Shown: positions 1 through 8,015, counted from the first letter of the stretch. The stretch: 25,537 nt of DNA from Alphaproteobacteria bacterium (GCA_003131925.1 PKWC01000257.1:12706-38242), one strand, 5' to 3'. Program-made: numbers and translations. Notes: generated from the letters alone by a model not told the origin.

Positions 1-58
1 TCCTCGATGCGAAGCTCCGTTGGCGCGAGGCCCTTCGAAAGTTTTCTTTGCATTTCAT
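1..58 (-). CDS. bolA: BolA family protein, N-terminal fragment (cut by window edge)
   Basis: Reading the minus strand from an ATG at 58 gives MKCKENFRKGLAPTELRIE and then the window ends. The pattern of a short helix, KGLAPTELRIE, matches the start of BolA proteins, where a helix with K/L residues is followed by L-x-P-x-x-L-x-(I/V)-x-D/E. BolA proteins act with monothiol glutaredoxins in iron-sulfur cluster trafficking and stress response. The assignment is helped by context: in many alphaproteobacteria bolA is divergent from a J-domain gene followed by cobS and cobT, exactly as here. Only 19 codons are visible. An in-frame stop lies upstream of the chosen ATG; the ATG at 71 is in another frame and does not give the motif. 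Confidence 0.6.
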   Translation of the reverse strand, partial: MKCKENFRRASRQRSFASR

Positions 59-75
59 TGGCGACGCTCATGTTT

Positions 76-104
76 TTCCATCGCAGGAAGCCAGAAAATG
101 TCAA
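76..104 (-). promoter_or_regulatory. Possible bolA promoter
   Basis: On the minus strand a perfect TTGACA (104 to 99) lies about 40 bases upstream of the bolA ATG. With a 17-nt spacer the -10 would be ATGGAA (81 to 76), which is poor. The -35 match is seen; promoter function is inferred. Confidence 0.25.
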
Positions 105-116
105 GCGCTACATTTT

Positions 117-145
117 CTTGTTTTTTCATTTCTCGGACCCATAAT
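117..145 (+). promoter_or_regulatory. Possible sigma70 promoter for the J-domain gene and cobST
   Basis: CTTGTT (117-122), a 17-nt spacer and CATAAT (140-145) form a reasonable sigma70-type promoter inside a locally T-rich stretch. A start point about 7 nt after the -10 would fall on or next to the ATG at 152, so the transcript could be leaderless. That fits the absence of a Shine-Dalgarno sequence before that ATG. Confidence 0.4.
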
Positions 146-151
146 TCCGGC

Positions 152-760
152 ATGGGCGAAGCAGGCTACCGGCCACGATTTGGCAAGGACATCCGCATCA
201 AACCGGATGGACCGGTCCGCGCGCACGAGCCCAGGCCTTGTAACGCCAGGAGCTGCAAGGGCGAAGGTTCCTTTCGCGTTCCGAAGGCCCGCGACCGGCT
301 CGACGAACATTTGTGGTTCTGCCTCGAACACGCGCGCCAACACAACGAGCACTGGGACTATTTCAACGGCATGAGTGAAGCGCAGATCGAGGCGTTCCGC
401 GTCGATGCCGTGACGGGCCATCGGCCGACCTGGCCGCTGGGCAAGCGCGCCGCGCAAGTGCACCGCGCACCGGGTTTTCGTTCCTTCCGTGACGCGTACG
501 GGGTTTTCGCAGGTGATTCGGGCGATCCGGCGGCAGCAGAAAGACGACGTGCCGAGAGGCCGCTGACACGGCCCCAGGCGCTTGCGCTGGACGTGCTCAA
601 CCTTGAAGCAGGCGCCAGCTTGCACCAGATAAAGGCGCGGTATAAGGAACTCGTGAAGCGTTTTCATCCCGACGCAAACGGCGGCGACCGCGGTGCGGAG
701 GAGCGGCTGAAGAGGGTTATCCAGGCCTACGGCGTGCTGCGGGCATCGGGCCTGAGCTGA
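152..760 (+). CDS. J-domain (DnaJ-like) protein, 202 aa
   Basis: The C-terminal 60 residues form a J domain: ALALDVLNLEAGAS, then a helix ending in KRFHPDANGGD, which holds the HPD tripeptide needed to stimulate Hsp70 (DnaK) ATPase. The N-terminal part has Cys-containing segments (residues about 25-32 and 53-58) and the FCLEHARQHNEHWDYFNGMS stretch typical of the alphaproteobacterial J-domain protein encoded between bolA and cobS. There is no G/F-rich or zinc-finger region of full DnaJ, so it is a type III co-chaperone. The ATG at 152 was chosen because homologous sequence begins there. An ATG at 98 has a better Shine-Dalgarno (AGGAAG) but would add 18 residues from low-complexity DNA. It probably shares a transcript with cobS. 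Confidence 0.85.
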   Translation: MGEAGYRPRFGKDIRIKPDGPVRAHEPRPCNARSCKGEGSFRVPKARDRLDEHLWFCLEHARQHNEHWDYFNGMSEAQIEAFRVDAVTGHRPTWPLGKRAAQVHRAPGFRSFRDAYGVFAGDSGDPAAAERRRAERPLTRPQALALDVLNLEAGASLHQIKARYKELVKRFHPDANGGDRGAEERLKRVIQAYGVLRASGLS

Positions 761-764
761 GGGC

Positions 765-777
765 GGCGGCCTCCGCC
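765..777 (+). other. Small GC hairpin between J-domain gene and cobS
   Basis: GGCGG-CCT-CCGCC forms a 5-bp stem with a 3-nt loop 5 nt after the J-domain stop codon. There is no T run, so it is not an intrinsic terminator; it could stabilise or process the message, or be chance in GC-rich DNA. Confidence 0.25.
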
Positions 778-828
778 TCGCATGGGCGGCACTTTGTGCG
801 CCTCAAGAGTTCCAGGCCAGATCGCACC

Positions 829-1821
829 ATGATAGCAGACACACAGCGCCTCGATCCCACAGCCACGCCCGACACGACAGTGGACGTGCAAGCCGTATTC
901 GGCATCGACGCGGCCCTGAAAGTGCCGGCCTTTTCGTGCGGCAATGAGTACGTTCCCGACCGCGACTCCGCCTATCGTTTCGATCGGGAGACGACGCTTG
1001 CCATTCTGGCTGGCTTTGCCTTCAACCGCCGCGTGATGATCCAGGGCTATCACGGGACAGGCAAATCGACCCACATCGAGCAGGTCGCCTCGCGCCTCAA
1101 TTGGCCTTGCGTCCGCATCAATCTGGACAGTCACATCAGCCGCATCGATCTGATCGGCAAGGACGCGATCGTGCTGCGCGATGGCCAGCAGGTGACGGAG
1201 TTCCGCGAAGGCCTGTTGCCTTGGGCCCTCCAGCACCCCACGGCTCTCGTCTTCGACGAATACGACGCGGGCCGTCCCGACGTGATGTTCGTGATTCAGC
1301 GCGTGCTCGAAGTGCAGGGTCGATTGACCCTGCTCGATCAGAACCGCGTGATCCGACCTCACCCTGCCTTCCGTTTGTTCTCGACGACGAACACGATCGG
1401 CCTGGGCGACACCACGGGCCTCTATCACGGCACGCAGCAGATCAACCAGGGACAGATGGATCGCTGGAATATCGTCGCTACGCTCAACTATCTGACCCAT
1501 GATGCGGAAGTCGAAATCGTGCTCGCGAAAGTTCCTTCTTACGGCACGCCCGTGCGCAAGAAGCTGATTTCGGCGATGGTCCGCGTGGCCGACATGACGC
1601 GCAATGCGTTCGTCAATGGCGATCTCTCGACGGTCATGAGCCCGCGCACGGTGATCACCTGGGCCGAGAACGCGGAAATATTCAATGATGTAGGTTTTGC
1701 GTTTCGCCTCACCTTCCTCAACAAGTGCGACGAGCTCGAGCGTGCCTCCGTAGCTGAGTTCTATCAGCGCTCCTTCAACGAGGAATTGCCGGAATCGTCC
1801 GCCAAAGTCCTGGTGGCATGA
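829..1821 (+). CDS. cobS: Cobaltochelatase AAA+ subunit CobS
   Basis: CobS is the MoxR-type AAA+ ATPase of the aerobic cobaltochelatase CobN-CobS-CobT. It powers cobalt insertion into hydrogenobyrinic acid a,c-diamide in cobalamin synthesis, in the cytoplasm. The 330-residue product has Walker A GYHGTGKST (about 73-81), Walker B LVFDEYDAG (about 140-148) and the family stretches NLDSHISRIDLIGKDA and GLYHGTQQINQGQMDRW. Length matches the family (about 330). The ATG at 829 gives the usual N-terminus (VQAVFGID within 25 residues); a GTG at 796 would add 11 residues. Its stop overlaps the cobT start by 4 nt (ATGA), indicating translational coupling. cobN is not in the window. Confidence 0.95.
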   Translation: MIADTQRLDPTATPDTTVDVQAVFGIDAALKVPAFSCGNEYVPDRDSAYRFDRETTLAILAGFAFNRRVMIQGYHGTGKSTHIEQVASRLNWPCVRINLDSHISRIDLIGKDAIVLRDGQQVTEFREGLLPWALQHPTALVFDEYDAGRPDVMFVIQRVLEVQGRLTLLDQNRVIRPHPAFRLFSTTNTIGLGDTTGLYHGTQQINQGQMDRWNIVATLNYLTHDAEVEIVLAKVPSYGTPVRKKLISAMVRVADMTRNAFVNGDLSTVMSPRTVITWAENAEIFNDVGFAFRLTFLNKCDELERASVAEFYQRSFNEELPESSAKVLVA

Positions 1822-3677
1822 AGTCCGAGACTCCGGCCGAGCCATTCAAAAGGGCAGTTGCCTGCGCCGTGCGGGCGCTCGCCGGAGAACCCGAGCTGGA
1901 AGTGAATTTCAGTGCCGAGCCTTCGTTGCTCAAAGGCCTGAAAGCGCGATTGCCCTTGCCGTCCCGCAATCTGCCACCGTCCGAGATCGCCGTGGTGCGC
2001 GGCCAGGGCGACGCTTACGCCCTCCGCCTTGCCTATCATGAGAACAAACTTCACGAGTTATACCGGCCGACGTCTGCCGATGCCGCGGCGATATTCGACG
2101 CGGCTGAACAAGCGCGGGTAGAGGCGATCGGCGCGCGGGCCATGGAGGGCGTGGCTGCCAATCTCACTGCCGGACTCGAAGCACGCCTCAGCGCAAGTTC
2201 GCTTGCGAGGGCTCGTGAGCGAAACGAAGCGCCGCTTGCCGAAATTGTCGGCCTGATCGTTCGCGAACGTGTCACAGGTCTTCCGCCGCCCGAATGCGCG
2301 CGACCTGCCGTCGATGCCTGGCGAAGCTGGATCGAAGAACGGGCCGGCAAGGAGCTTGCGCGACTGGAGGAAGCCCATCGGGATCAGAAGGCGTTTGCGC
2401 GCCTGACCCGCGCGATCCTCAAGGATTTCGAGATGGGAGACGATCTCGGGGAGAAATCCGATGGCGAGGGCGACGAGTCGGATCAACCCGAGCCTCAATC
2501 CGAAGATGGGGGCGAAACCGCAGACACCACCGGCCGTCCTGAACCCGAAGATGCCGAGCAAGGAGATTCCGAGGGCGAGGACAGCGACGATGTTGCAGCC
2601 GAAATGCGCGCCGAACAGACTGCCGAGCCCTCCGACCTCGAAGAGGAAAATGCTCGCACAAAACCCTGGCGGCCGGAACAGCCATTTTCGCGCCAGGACG
2701 AATGGGGCTATCGCATACATACAACGCAGTTCGACGAGATCGTCGCTGCAACCGACCTCTGCGATGCCGAAGAACTGACGCGGCTACGCAACTTCCTCGA
2801 TCAGCAGCTGCAGGCGATGCAGGGCGTGGTGGCGCGTCTTGCCAACAAGCTTCAGCGTCTCCTGCTCGCGCAGCAGAACCGCAGCTGGGAGTTCGACGTC
2901 GAGGAGGGCCTGCTCGACACCTCGCGCCTGCCCCGCATCATCATCGATCCGACGTATCCGCTGTCGTACAAGCGCGAAAAGGACATGAGCTTTCGCGACA
3001 CGGTGGTCACGCTTCTGCTCGACAATTCGGGTTCGATGCGCGGCCGGCCGATAATGGTCGCGGCGATGTGCGCCGACATTCTGGCGCGCACGCTCGAGCG
3101 CTGCGGCGTAAAGGTTGAAATCCTGGGATTTACCACGCGTGCCTGGAAAGGCGGGCAGAGCCGCGAGAAGTGGATCGCGGAGGGCAAGTCTCCGCATCCC
3201 GGGCGCCTCAACGATTTGAGGCACATCATTTACAAGCCCGCAGACGAACCGTGGCGCCGCACGCGCCGCAATCTGGGCCTGATGATGCGCGAGGGGCTGC
3301 TCAAGGAGAATATCGACGGCGAAGCGCTCATGTGGGCGCATCAGCGTCTGATGGCGCGACTCGAACAGCGCCGCATTCTCATGGTCATTTCCGACGGCGC
3401 GCCCGTCGACGATTCGACGCTGTCTGTGAACGCGGGGACGTATCTCGAACGCCATTTGCGTCATGTGATCGAAGATATCGAGGAGAAGTCTGCGATAGAG
3501 CTCGTGGCGATCGGCATCGGCCACGACGTGACGAGATACTATCGTCGTGCGGTGACGATCGTCGATGCCGAGCAGCTGGGCGGAGCCATGACAAGCCAGC
3601 TCATCTCGCTATTTGGCGAAGAAGAGTTCCACGGCCGCTGGACCGGCCGCTCACGACACCGTCCGCGAGCCGCTTAG
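1818..3677 (+). CDS. cobT: Cobaltochelatase vWA subunit CobT
   Basis: CobT partners CobS in the ring-shaped activating complex of cobaltochelatase. The 619-residue protein has the expected order: an N-terminal helical region (1-205), a strongly acidic linker (about 205-280, rich in D, E, G, S and P), a helical segment with LQAMQGVVARLANKLQRLLL (about 331-350), and a C-terminal von Willebrand A domain. The MIDAS metal site DNSGSMRG is at about 402-409, and a second vWA motif SDGAPVDDSTLS follows near 525. Length is normal. It starts inside the cobS stop codon. Its own TAG (3675-3677) shares bases with the rpmB stop on the other strand. Confidence 0.95.
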   Translation: MKSETPAEPFKRAVACAVRALAGEPELEVNFSAEPSLLKGLKARLPLPSRNLPPSEIAVVRGQGDAYALRLAYHENKLHELYRPTSADAAAIFDAAEQARVEAIGARAMEGVAANLTAGLEARLSASSLARARERNEAPLAEIVGLIVRERVTGLPPPECARPAVDAWRSWIEERAGKELARLEEAHRDQKAFARLTRAILKDFEMGDDLGEKSDGEGDESDQPEPQSEDGGETADTTGRPEPEDAEQGDSEGEDSDDVAAEMRAEQTAEPSDLEEENARTKPWRPEQPFSRQDEWGYRIHTTQFDEIVAATDLCDAEELTRLRNFLDQQLQAMQGVVARLANKLQRLLLAQQNRSWEFDVEEGLLDTSRLPRIIIDPTYPLSYKREKDMSFRDTVVTLLLDNSGSMRGRPIMVAAMCADILARTLERCGVKVEILGFTTRAWKGGQSREKWIAEGKSPHPGRLNDLRHIIYKPADEPWRRTRRNLGLMMREGLLKENIDGEALMWAHQRLMARLEQRRILMVISDGAPVDDSTLSVNAGTYLERHLRHVIEDIEEKSAIELVAIGIGHDVTRYYRRAVTIVDAEQLGGAMTSQLISLFGEEEFHGRWTGRSRHRPRAA

Positions 3678-3961
3678 GCGGCCGCCTGTTTCTTGACGAT
3701 GAGGCGCTTGAAGCGACGGGCGCGTTCGGAGAGCAGCCCGTCTTTCGCGCGCATCAGAAAGGCATCGAGGCCGCCGGACCGGTCGACCGACCGCAGGGCA
3801 TTCATGCTGATCCGCAGCCGGACGCTTTGCCCGAGCGCGTCACTCGCGAGCGAAACAGTTTGCAGGTTTGGACGAAACACGCGTTTCGTCTTGTTGTTTG
3901 CGTGGCTGACATGATGACCCGTCATCACGCCCTTGCCCGTCAGTTCACAGCGGCGCGCCAT
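3674..3961 (-). CDS. rpmB: 50S ribosomal protein L28
   Basis: The 95-residue basic protein begins MARRCELTGKGVMTGHHVSH and continues with KTKRVFRPNLQTVSL, the hallmark of bacterial L28, a protein of the large ribosomal subunit. Length is typical of alphaproteobacteria, which have a longer C-terminus ending in a Lys/Ala-rich tail. The ATG at 3961 is preceded at 5 nt by a good Shine-Dalgarno, GAGAGGT (3973 to 3967), so an upstream in-frame extension to 4027 is rejected. The stop codon TAA (3676 to 3674) overlaps the TAG of convergent cobT. Confidence 0.96.
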   Translation of the reverse strand: MARRCELTGKGVMTGHHVSHANNKTKRVFRPNLQTVSLASDALGQSVRLRISMNALRSVDRSGGLDAFLMRAKDGLLSERARRFKRLIVKKQAAA

Positions 3962-3980
3962 CGCCCACCTCTCAAGCCGG

Positions 3981-3997
3981 AAAAGAGCGGCTCTCTT
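3981..3997 (-). terminator. Short terminator-like hairpin at the end of the meaB remnant
   Basis: On the minus strand AAGAG-AGCCG-CTCTT is a 5-bp stem with a 5-nt loop whose 3' arm runs into TTTT. It begins where the shifted-frame meaB tail stops (3996), as expected for an original meaB terminator, and lies just before the rpmB Shine-Dalgarno. The stem is short, so it would be weak. Confidence 0.35.
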
Positions 3998-4744
3998 AAG
4001 GGCGGCCCCCCATCGCGTCAAGACCAAGGAACCCGCGGATTAAATTGCGCGCGGCCGTGTCGGGCAACGCCTCCGAGCGGCGCGAAAATTGGCCAGCGCC
4101 CTCGCCGCCGCTTCGGCGAGATCGCCGTCCGCCTTGGTGATCACAACCATATCCGCCAGTTCCATCGCCCCGCGCTTGATGCCCTGCAGGTCGTCGCCGC
4201 CCCCAGGACTGACCAAAAGGACGAACAGATCAACCATTTCGGCCACCGCGATTTCGGACTGCCCAACACCGACCGTCTCGACCACCACCACGTCGAAACC
4301 GGCGGCCTCTGCGAGAAGCGTCGCCTCGCGCGTGCGGCGCGCGACGCCGCCAGGCGCCTGGCCCGCGGGCGTGGGCCGGATGAAGGCCGCGGGATTGCGC
4401 GCAAGCCCCGCCATGCGGGTCTTGTCTCCCAGGATCGAGCCGCCTGAACGGCTTGATGTGGGATCGACCGCAAGCACCGCGAGCGTGCGGCCACTTTGGG
4501 TGATGTGTGCGCCGAGGGCCTCTATCAAGGTGGATTTTCCCGCCTCCGGCGCGCCCGAGATTCCTAAGCGAAGTGCGTTCCCTGTCGATCGAAGCAGCGC
4601 CATCAAGAGCCGTTCGGCCAGCAATCGGTCCGGAGCGCGCGTCGACTCCACCAGCGTAATAGCGCGTGCGAGTGCCTTTCGGTCTCCCGATCGAATGGAA
4701 GCCGCCAACCCGTTCACATCGGGTCCTGCGCCAGATATCGTCAC
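3996..4744 (-). pseudogene. meaB: MeaB/ArgK-type GTPase, internally deleted and frameshifted
   Basis: MeaB is the G3E-type P-loop GTPase that protects and reactivates adenosylcobalamin-dependent methylmalonyl-CoA mutase. From a GTG at 4744 the open frame gives 234 residues to a stop at 4040-4042. It has G1 GAPEAGKST (64-72), the family segments LAVDPTSSRSGGSILGDKTR and VETVGVGQSE (about 155-163), LQGIKRG and G4 TKAD (203-206). Family members run to about 320-330 residues. Here similarity stops after ANFRA (about 222) and the frame ends in 12 unrelated residues. In the next frame the same DNA reads SEALPDTAARNLIRGFLG to a stop at 3996, resembling the normal MeaB C-terminal tail. About 80-90 codons, including the G5 region and the dimerisation arm, appear deleted. 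The 234-residue product may still be made. No Shine-Dalgarno is evident. Confidence 0.72.
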
Positions 4745-4797
4745 GATTGGGCCACGTTCGGCTTTCTTCCTACTGTACGAGTGTTCCGGAGTTGGTC

Positions 4798-5646
4798 ATG
4801 GGAACTATCCGTTCCACGCTTGTATCCGCGGCAGTCGCGGCCGCCGTGTTCGCGACGCCTTCATCCAGTATCGATGCGACCGCCGCGGAGCCGCAAGTGG
4901 CCGGCTCCATCGCGGTTGCCTACAGCATTGCCTTCTGGGGCATCCCGTTCGGAGAAACCAACTACCAAGGAAGGTTCTCCGAAACCGGATACGCCGCTTC
5001 ATCGCATTTCGAAACCAGCGGCATCGTGAGTCTTTTCTGGCAGGCGGTCATCGACGCAAGCGCTAACGGCAAAATCAGTCCGCGCTCGCTGGATCCCAGG
5101 CAGTACGACTCATTCTATCGGCGTGGAGGCGACAAAAAAGAGCGGGTACAGGTCACCTTCAAAGACGGTGCCGTCAAGACCTTCGCGGATCCACCGTACG
5201 ATACATCGAAATTTCCGGTGACCGATTCTGAAAAGCGGGAAGCTGTCGACCCCATGAGTGCGGTGACGCTCATTCTGTCGGGTATCAGGGCGGATCACGC
5301 CAATCCATGCGGCACCGCGGCGCCCGTCTTCGACGGCCGGCGTCGATACGATATCGAATTCACCTATCTCAAGGACGAACTGGTGACGCTCCCTGCCGGT
5401 CTGTTTCATGGCACTGCGCATCTGTGCCAGTTGCACTATCGGCAGACCGCGGGGTTCAAGCCGAAAATACTCAAGGAAGGCGCGGCGTTCCCCCCCATCT
5501 ACGGAGACTTCGGCGACTTTCCTGCCCCGAACTCTCCCAGCGGCCATTATGTGGTCGCGCTCAAACTCTGGTCCCGTTTGAAATGGGGAACTGTATCGGC
5601 GGCTCTCACGAAATTTACCATATCCGCCGATGCACCGAAGGGCTGA
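4798..5646 (+). CDS. Exported DUF3108 family protein, 282 aa
   Basis: Residues 1-31 look like a Sec signal peptide: a basic start (MGTIRS), a hydrophobic run LVSAAVAAAVFA and a small-residue region ending ATAAE. The mature part matches DUF3108: a YSIAFWGIPFGETN start, SPRSLDPRQYDSFYRRGGDKKERVQVTF, VDPMSAVTLILSG, then CG-PVFDGRRRYDIEF and a second Cys in TAHLCQLHYR that could pair with the first. The family is periplasmic or envelope-associated and of unknown biochemical role. The ATG at 4798 has GGAG (4788-4791) 6 nt upstream, which decides the start over the longer open frame. It is divergent from meaB and convergent with the mutase gene (17-nt gap). In other alphaproteobacteria a DUF3108 gene often sits close to rpmB. 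Confidence 0.82.
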   Translation: MGTIRSTLVSAAVAAAVFATPSSSIDATAAEPQVAGSIAVAYSIAFWGIPFGETNYQGRFSETGYAASSHFETSGIVSLFWQAVIDASANGKISPRSLDPRQYDSFYRRGGDKKERVQVTFKDGAVKTFADPPYDTSKFPVTDSEKREAVDPMSAVTLILSGIRADHANPCGTAAPVFDGRRRYDIEFTYLKDELVTLPAGLFHGTAHLCQLHYRQTAGFKPKILKEGAAFPPIYGDFGDFPAPNSPSGHYVVALKLWSRLKWGTVSAALTKFTISADAPKG

Positions 5647-5663
5647 GCAGCGACGGGCAAAGC

Positions 5664-7811
5664 CTATTCCGCCGCGTGATGGAGGCGCCGCGCGCGAATC
5701 AACATCAGCACCCGCTGCGCTGCGGCCTGTATATTCGTGCCGGGTCCGAAAATTTCCGCGACTCCGGCTGTTTTAAGAGCGTCGCGATCGTGCTCCGGCA
5801 CGACGCCACCCAGGACTACGAGAATGTCCTGCGCTTTCTCGCGCTTAAGCGAATCGATAAGTTGGGGAACGAGCGTCATGTGACCGGCAGCCTGGCTCGA
5901 AACGCCGATCACGTGCACGTCGGCCTCGATGGCATCCTTCGCAACCTCTTCCGGTGTCTGGAACAGCGGACCTATATCGACATCGAATCCCAGGTCCGCG
6001 AACGCGGTGGCGATGATCTTCGCGCCGCGGTCATGGCCATCCTGTCCCATCTTCGCGACGAGAATTCGCGGCCGCCTGCCCTCGTCCCGCGCAAAAGTCT
6101 CGATCTCGCCGCGAAGGGCGGCAAATTCATTGTCGCCCTCATAGGCGCCGCCATAGATGCCGGACACGGCACGAATTTCTGCTCGATAGCGGCCGAATAC
6201 GGATTCCATCGCGTCGGAAATCTCTCCAACCGTCGCGCGCGCGCGCGCCGCATCGATTGCGAGCTCCAGAAGATTGTCGTTTGCGGCTGCACCTTTTCGT
6301 AGCGCGTCCAGTGCCGCTTCCACCGTCTTTGTGTTCCGGCTCGATTTGACTGCCGTGAGACGTGCGATCTGCTGCGCGCGGACAGTCGCATTGTCGATGT
6401 TGCGGGTTTCGAGCGGGGTTTCGTGCTCAGGCTGAAAGCGATTGACGCCGACAATGACATCCTCGCGCCGATCGACGCGGGCCTGGCGGCGCGCCGATGA
6501 TTCCTCGATACGCAGCTTGGGAATGCCGGCAACCGTGGCTTTGGTCATGCCGCCCATCCGCTCGACTTCGTCGATCACATTCCGGGCGTGGGTGGCAAGC
6601 GAATGGGTCAGCGCCTCGACATAGTAGGAGCCGCCCAGCGGGTCCACTGTCCGCGTCACCTGGCTTTCGTGCTGCAGGATAAGTTGCGTGTTGCGTGCAA
6701 CCCGGGCCGAAATCTCCGACGGCAGCGCGATGGCTTCGTCGAATGCGTTGGTATGTAGCGATTGCGTACCACCCAGCACGGCGGCAAGGGCTTCGTATGC
6801 CGTGCGCACGATGTTGTTGTAGGGATCCTGTGCGGTCAGCGAGACGCCAGAGGTCTGGCAATGGGTTCGTAGCATCAGGGAATCCGGACTCTTCGCCTGA
6901 AAGCCGCTCATAATTTCCGACCACAGAAGCCGCGCGGCGCGCAACTTCGCGATCTCCATGAAGAAATTCATGCCAATGCCGAAGAAGAAGGAGAGCCTGG
7001 GCGCGAAAACATCGATGTCGAGGCCCCTGGCCAGTGCGGAACGCACATATTCCATGCCGTCGGCGAGCGTGAAGGCGAGTTCCTGAACCGCGGTCGCACC
7101 CGCCTCGTGCATGTGATAACCGGAAATCGAAATGGAATTGTATTTGGGCATTCGCCCGGCCGTAAACGCGATGATGTCGGCCACAATGCGCATCGAGGGT
7201 TCGGGCGGATAGATATAGGTGTTGCGGACCATGAACTCCTTGAGGATATCGTTCTGAATTGTGCCGGACAGTTTTTCCGGCGCCACGCCTGATTCTTCGG
7301 CCGCCACGATGAAATTCGCGAGCACCGGAATGACCGCGCCGTTCATCGTCATCGACACGGACATCCGCTCGAGTGGAATTCCGGCGAACAGAATTTTCAT
7401 GTCTTCTACGCTGTCGATGGCCACACCCGCCTTGCCCACGTCGCCCGCCACGCGCGGATGATCGCTGTCGTAGCCGCGATGCGTGGGGAGATCGAAAGCG
7501 ATCGACAGACCCATTTGGCCCGCCGCAAGGTTCTTCCGGTAAAACGCGTTCGATTCCTCGGCGGTCGAAAATCCCGCATACTGACGAATTGTCCAGGAAC
7601 GGCCCGCATACATGGTTGCTCGCACTCCGCGCAGGAAAGGCGCGACCCCCGGCAAGCTGTCCAAAGCCTCGAGCCCTTCGAGATCGGCCGCCGTGTAGAG
7701 CGGCTTCACGTCGAACTCCTCCGGCGCTCGCCAAATCAGGTCGTCCGCCGACCGGTCCTTCAATTCCTTGGCGGCCAGCGCGGCCCACGCCCTGGGCTCG
7801 GTACCTTTCAT
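5664..7811 (-). CDS. scpA: Methylmalonyl-CoA mutase, adenosylcobalamin-dependent
   Basis: The enzyme interconverts (R)-methylmalonyl-CoA and succinyl-CoA (propionate and odd-chain or branched carbon catabolism, or the reverse in the ethylmalonyl-CoA pathway). The 715-residue product is full length. It has the substrate-binding TIM barrel (about 30-560), with YAGRSWTIRQYAGFSTAEES, FDLPTHRGYDSDH and SISGYHMHEAGAT. A C-terminal B12 domain follows, with DGHDRG (His at about 593, the lower cobalt ligand) and GVSSQAAGH. Shine-Dalgarno AAGGAG (7823 to 7818) lies 6 nt before the ATG. The gene may be called mcmA, mutB or scpA depending on genus. No small subunit is adjacent. Its chaperone gene meaB lies 0.9 kb away but looks damaged. 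Confidence 0.96.
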   Translation of the reverse strand: MKGTEPRAWAALAAKELKDRSADDLIWRAPEEFDVKPLYTAADLEGLEALDSLPGVAPFLRGVRATMYAGRSWTIRQYAGFSTAEESNAFYRKNLAAGQMGLSIAFDLPTHRGYDSDHPRVAGDVGKAGVAIDSVEDMKILFAGIPLERMSVSMTMNGAVIPVLANFIVAAEESGVAPEKLSGTIQNDILKEFMVRNTYIYPPEPSMRIVADIIAFTAGRMPKYNSISISGYHMHEAGATAVQELAFTLADGMEYVRSALARGLDIDVFAPRLSFFFGIGMNFFMEIAKLRAARLLWSEIMSGFQAKSPDSLMLRTHCQTSGVSLTAQDPYNNIVRTAYEALAAVLGGTQSLHTNAFDEAIALPSEISARVARNTQLILQHESQVTRTVDPLGGSYYVEALTHSLATHARNVIDEVERMGGMTKATVAGIPKLRIEESSARRQARVDRREDVIVGVNRFQPEHETPLETRNIDNATVRAQQIARLTAVKSSRNTKTVEAALDALRKGAAANDNLLELAIDAARARATVGEISDAMESVFGRYRAEIRAVSGIYGGAYEGDNEFAALRGEIETFARDEGRRPRILVAKMGQDGHDRGAKIIATAFADLGFDVDIGPLFQTPEEVAKDAIEADVHVIGVSSQAAGHMTLVPQLIDSLKREKAQDILVVLGGVVPEHDRDALKTAGVAEIFGPGTNIQAAAQRVLMLIRARRLHHAAE

Positions 7812-7926
7812 GGGGCTCTCCTTCAGATTGCGAAGTATCGCAGGCGTGACCTCCCCGGCAAGCCGCCGCGTCTGTCACCCGATCGTCACTGATCCCTTAT
7901 CATATTCTCTGTCTACGGATCATATG

Positions 7927-7943
7927 GATTCGCGGAGCGAATC
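7927..7943. repeat. Perfect inverted repeat, possible operator
   Basis: GATTCGC-GGA-GCGAATC is a perfect dyad with 7-bp arms and a 3-nt centre, 116 bp upstream of the scpA start. Each arm ends in a GANTC site. No T run follows on either strand, so an operator is more likely than a terminator. Confidence 0.5.
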
Positions 7944-7990
7944 GCGGGCAACGCGTTGACCATCACGCATCATCTAGTGGTGCGGCTGCA

Positions 7991-8013
7991 CTTGACATAC
8001 GAATTCAAGTATG
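7991..8013. repeat. Two interleaved inverted repeats with a TTGACA
   Basis: CTTGA (7991-7995) pairs with TCAAG (8005-8009), and CATAC (7996-8000) pairs with GTATG (8009-8013). The same bases include TTGACA (7992-7997), but no good -10 follows at 16-18 nt, so operator function is more plausible than a -35 element. Confidence 0.35.
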
Positions 8014-8015
8014 AG

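Noticed and set aside
727..1845. 372-codon open frame antisense to cobS
   Set aside because: Shadow of a GC-rich gene. Its protein shows no family features, while the plus strand encodes an unmistakable CobS.
3170..4447. 425-codon plus-strand frame across cobT, rpmB and meaB
   Set aside because: Runs through three real genes in non-coding frames and resembles no protein.
6427..7878. 483-codon open frame on the same strand as the mutase in another frame
   Set aside because: Arg/Gly/His-rich composition typical of an out-of-frame reading of a GC-rich gene.
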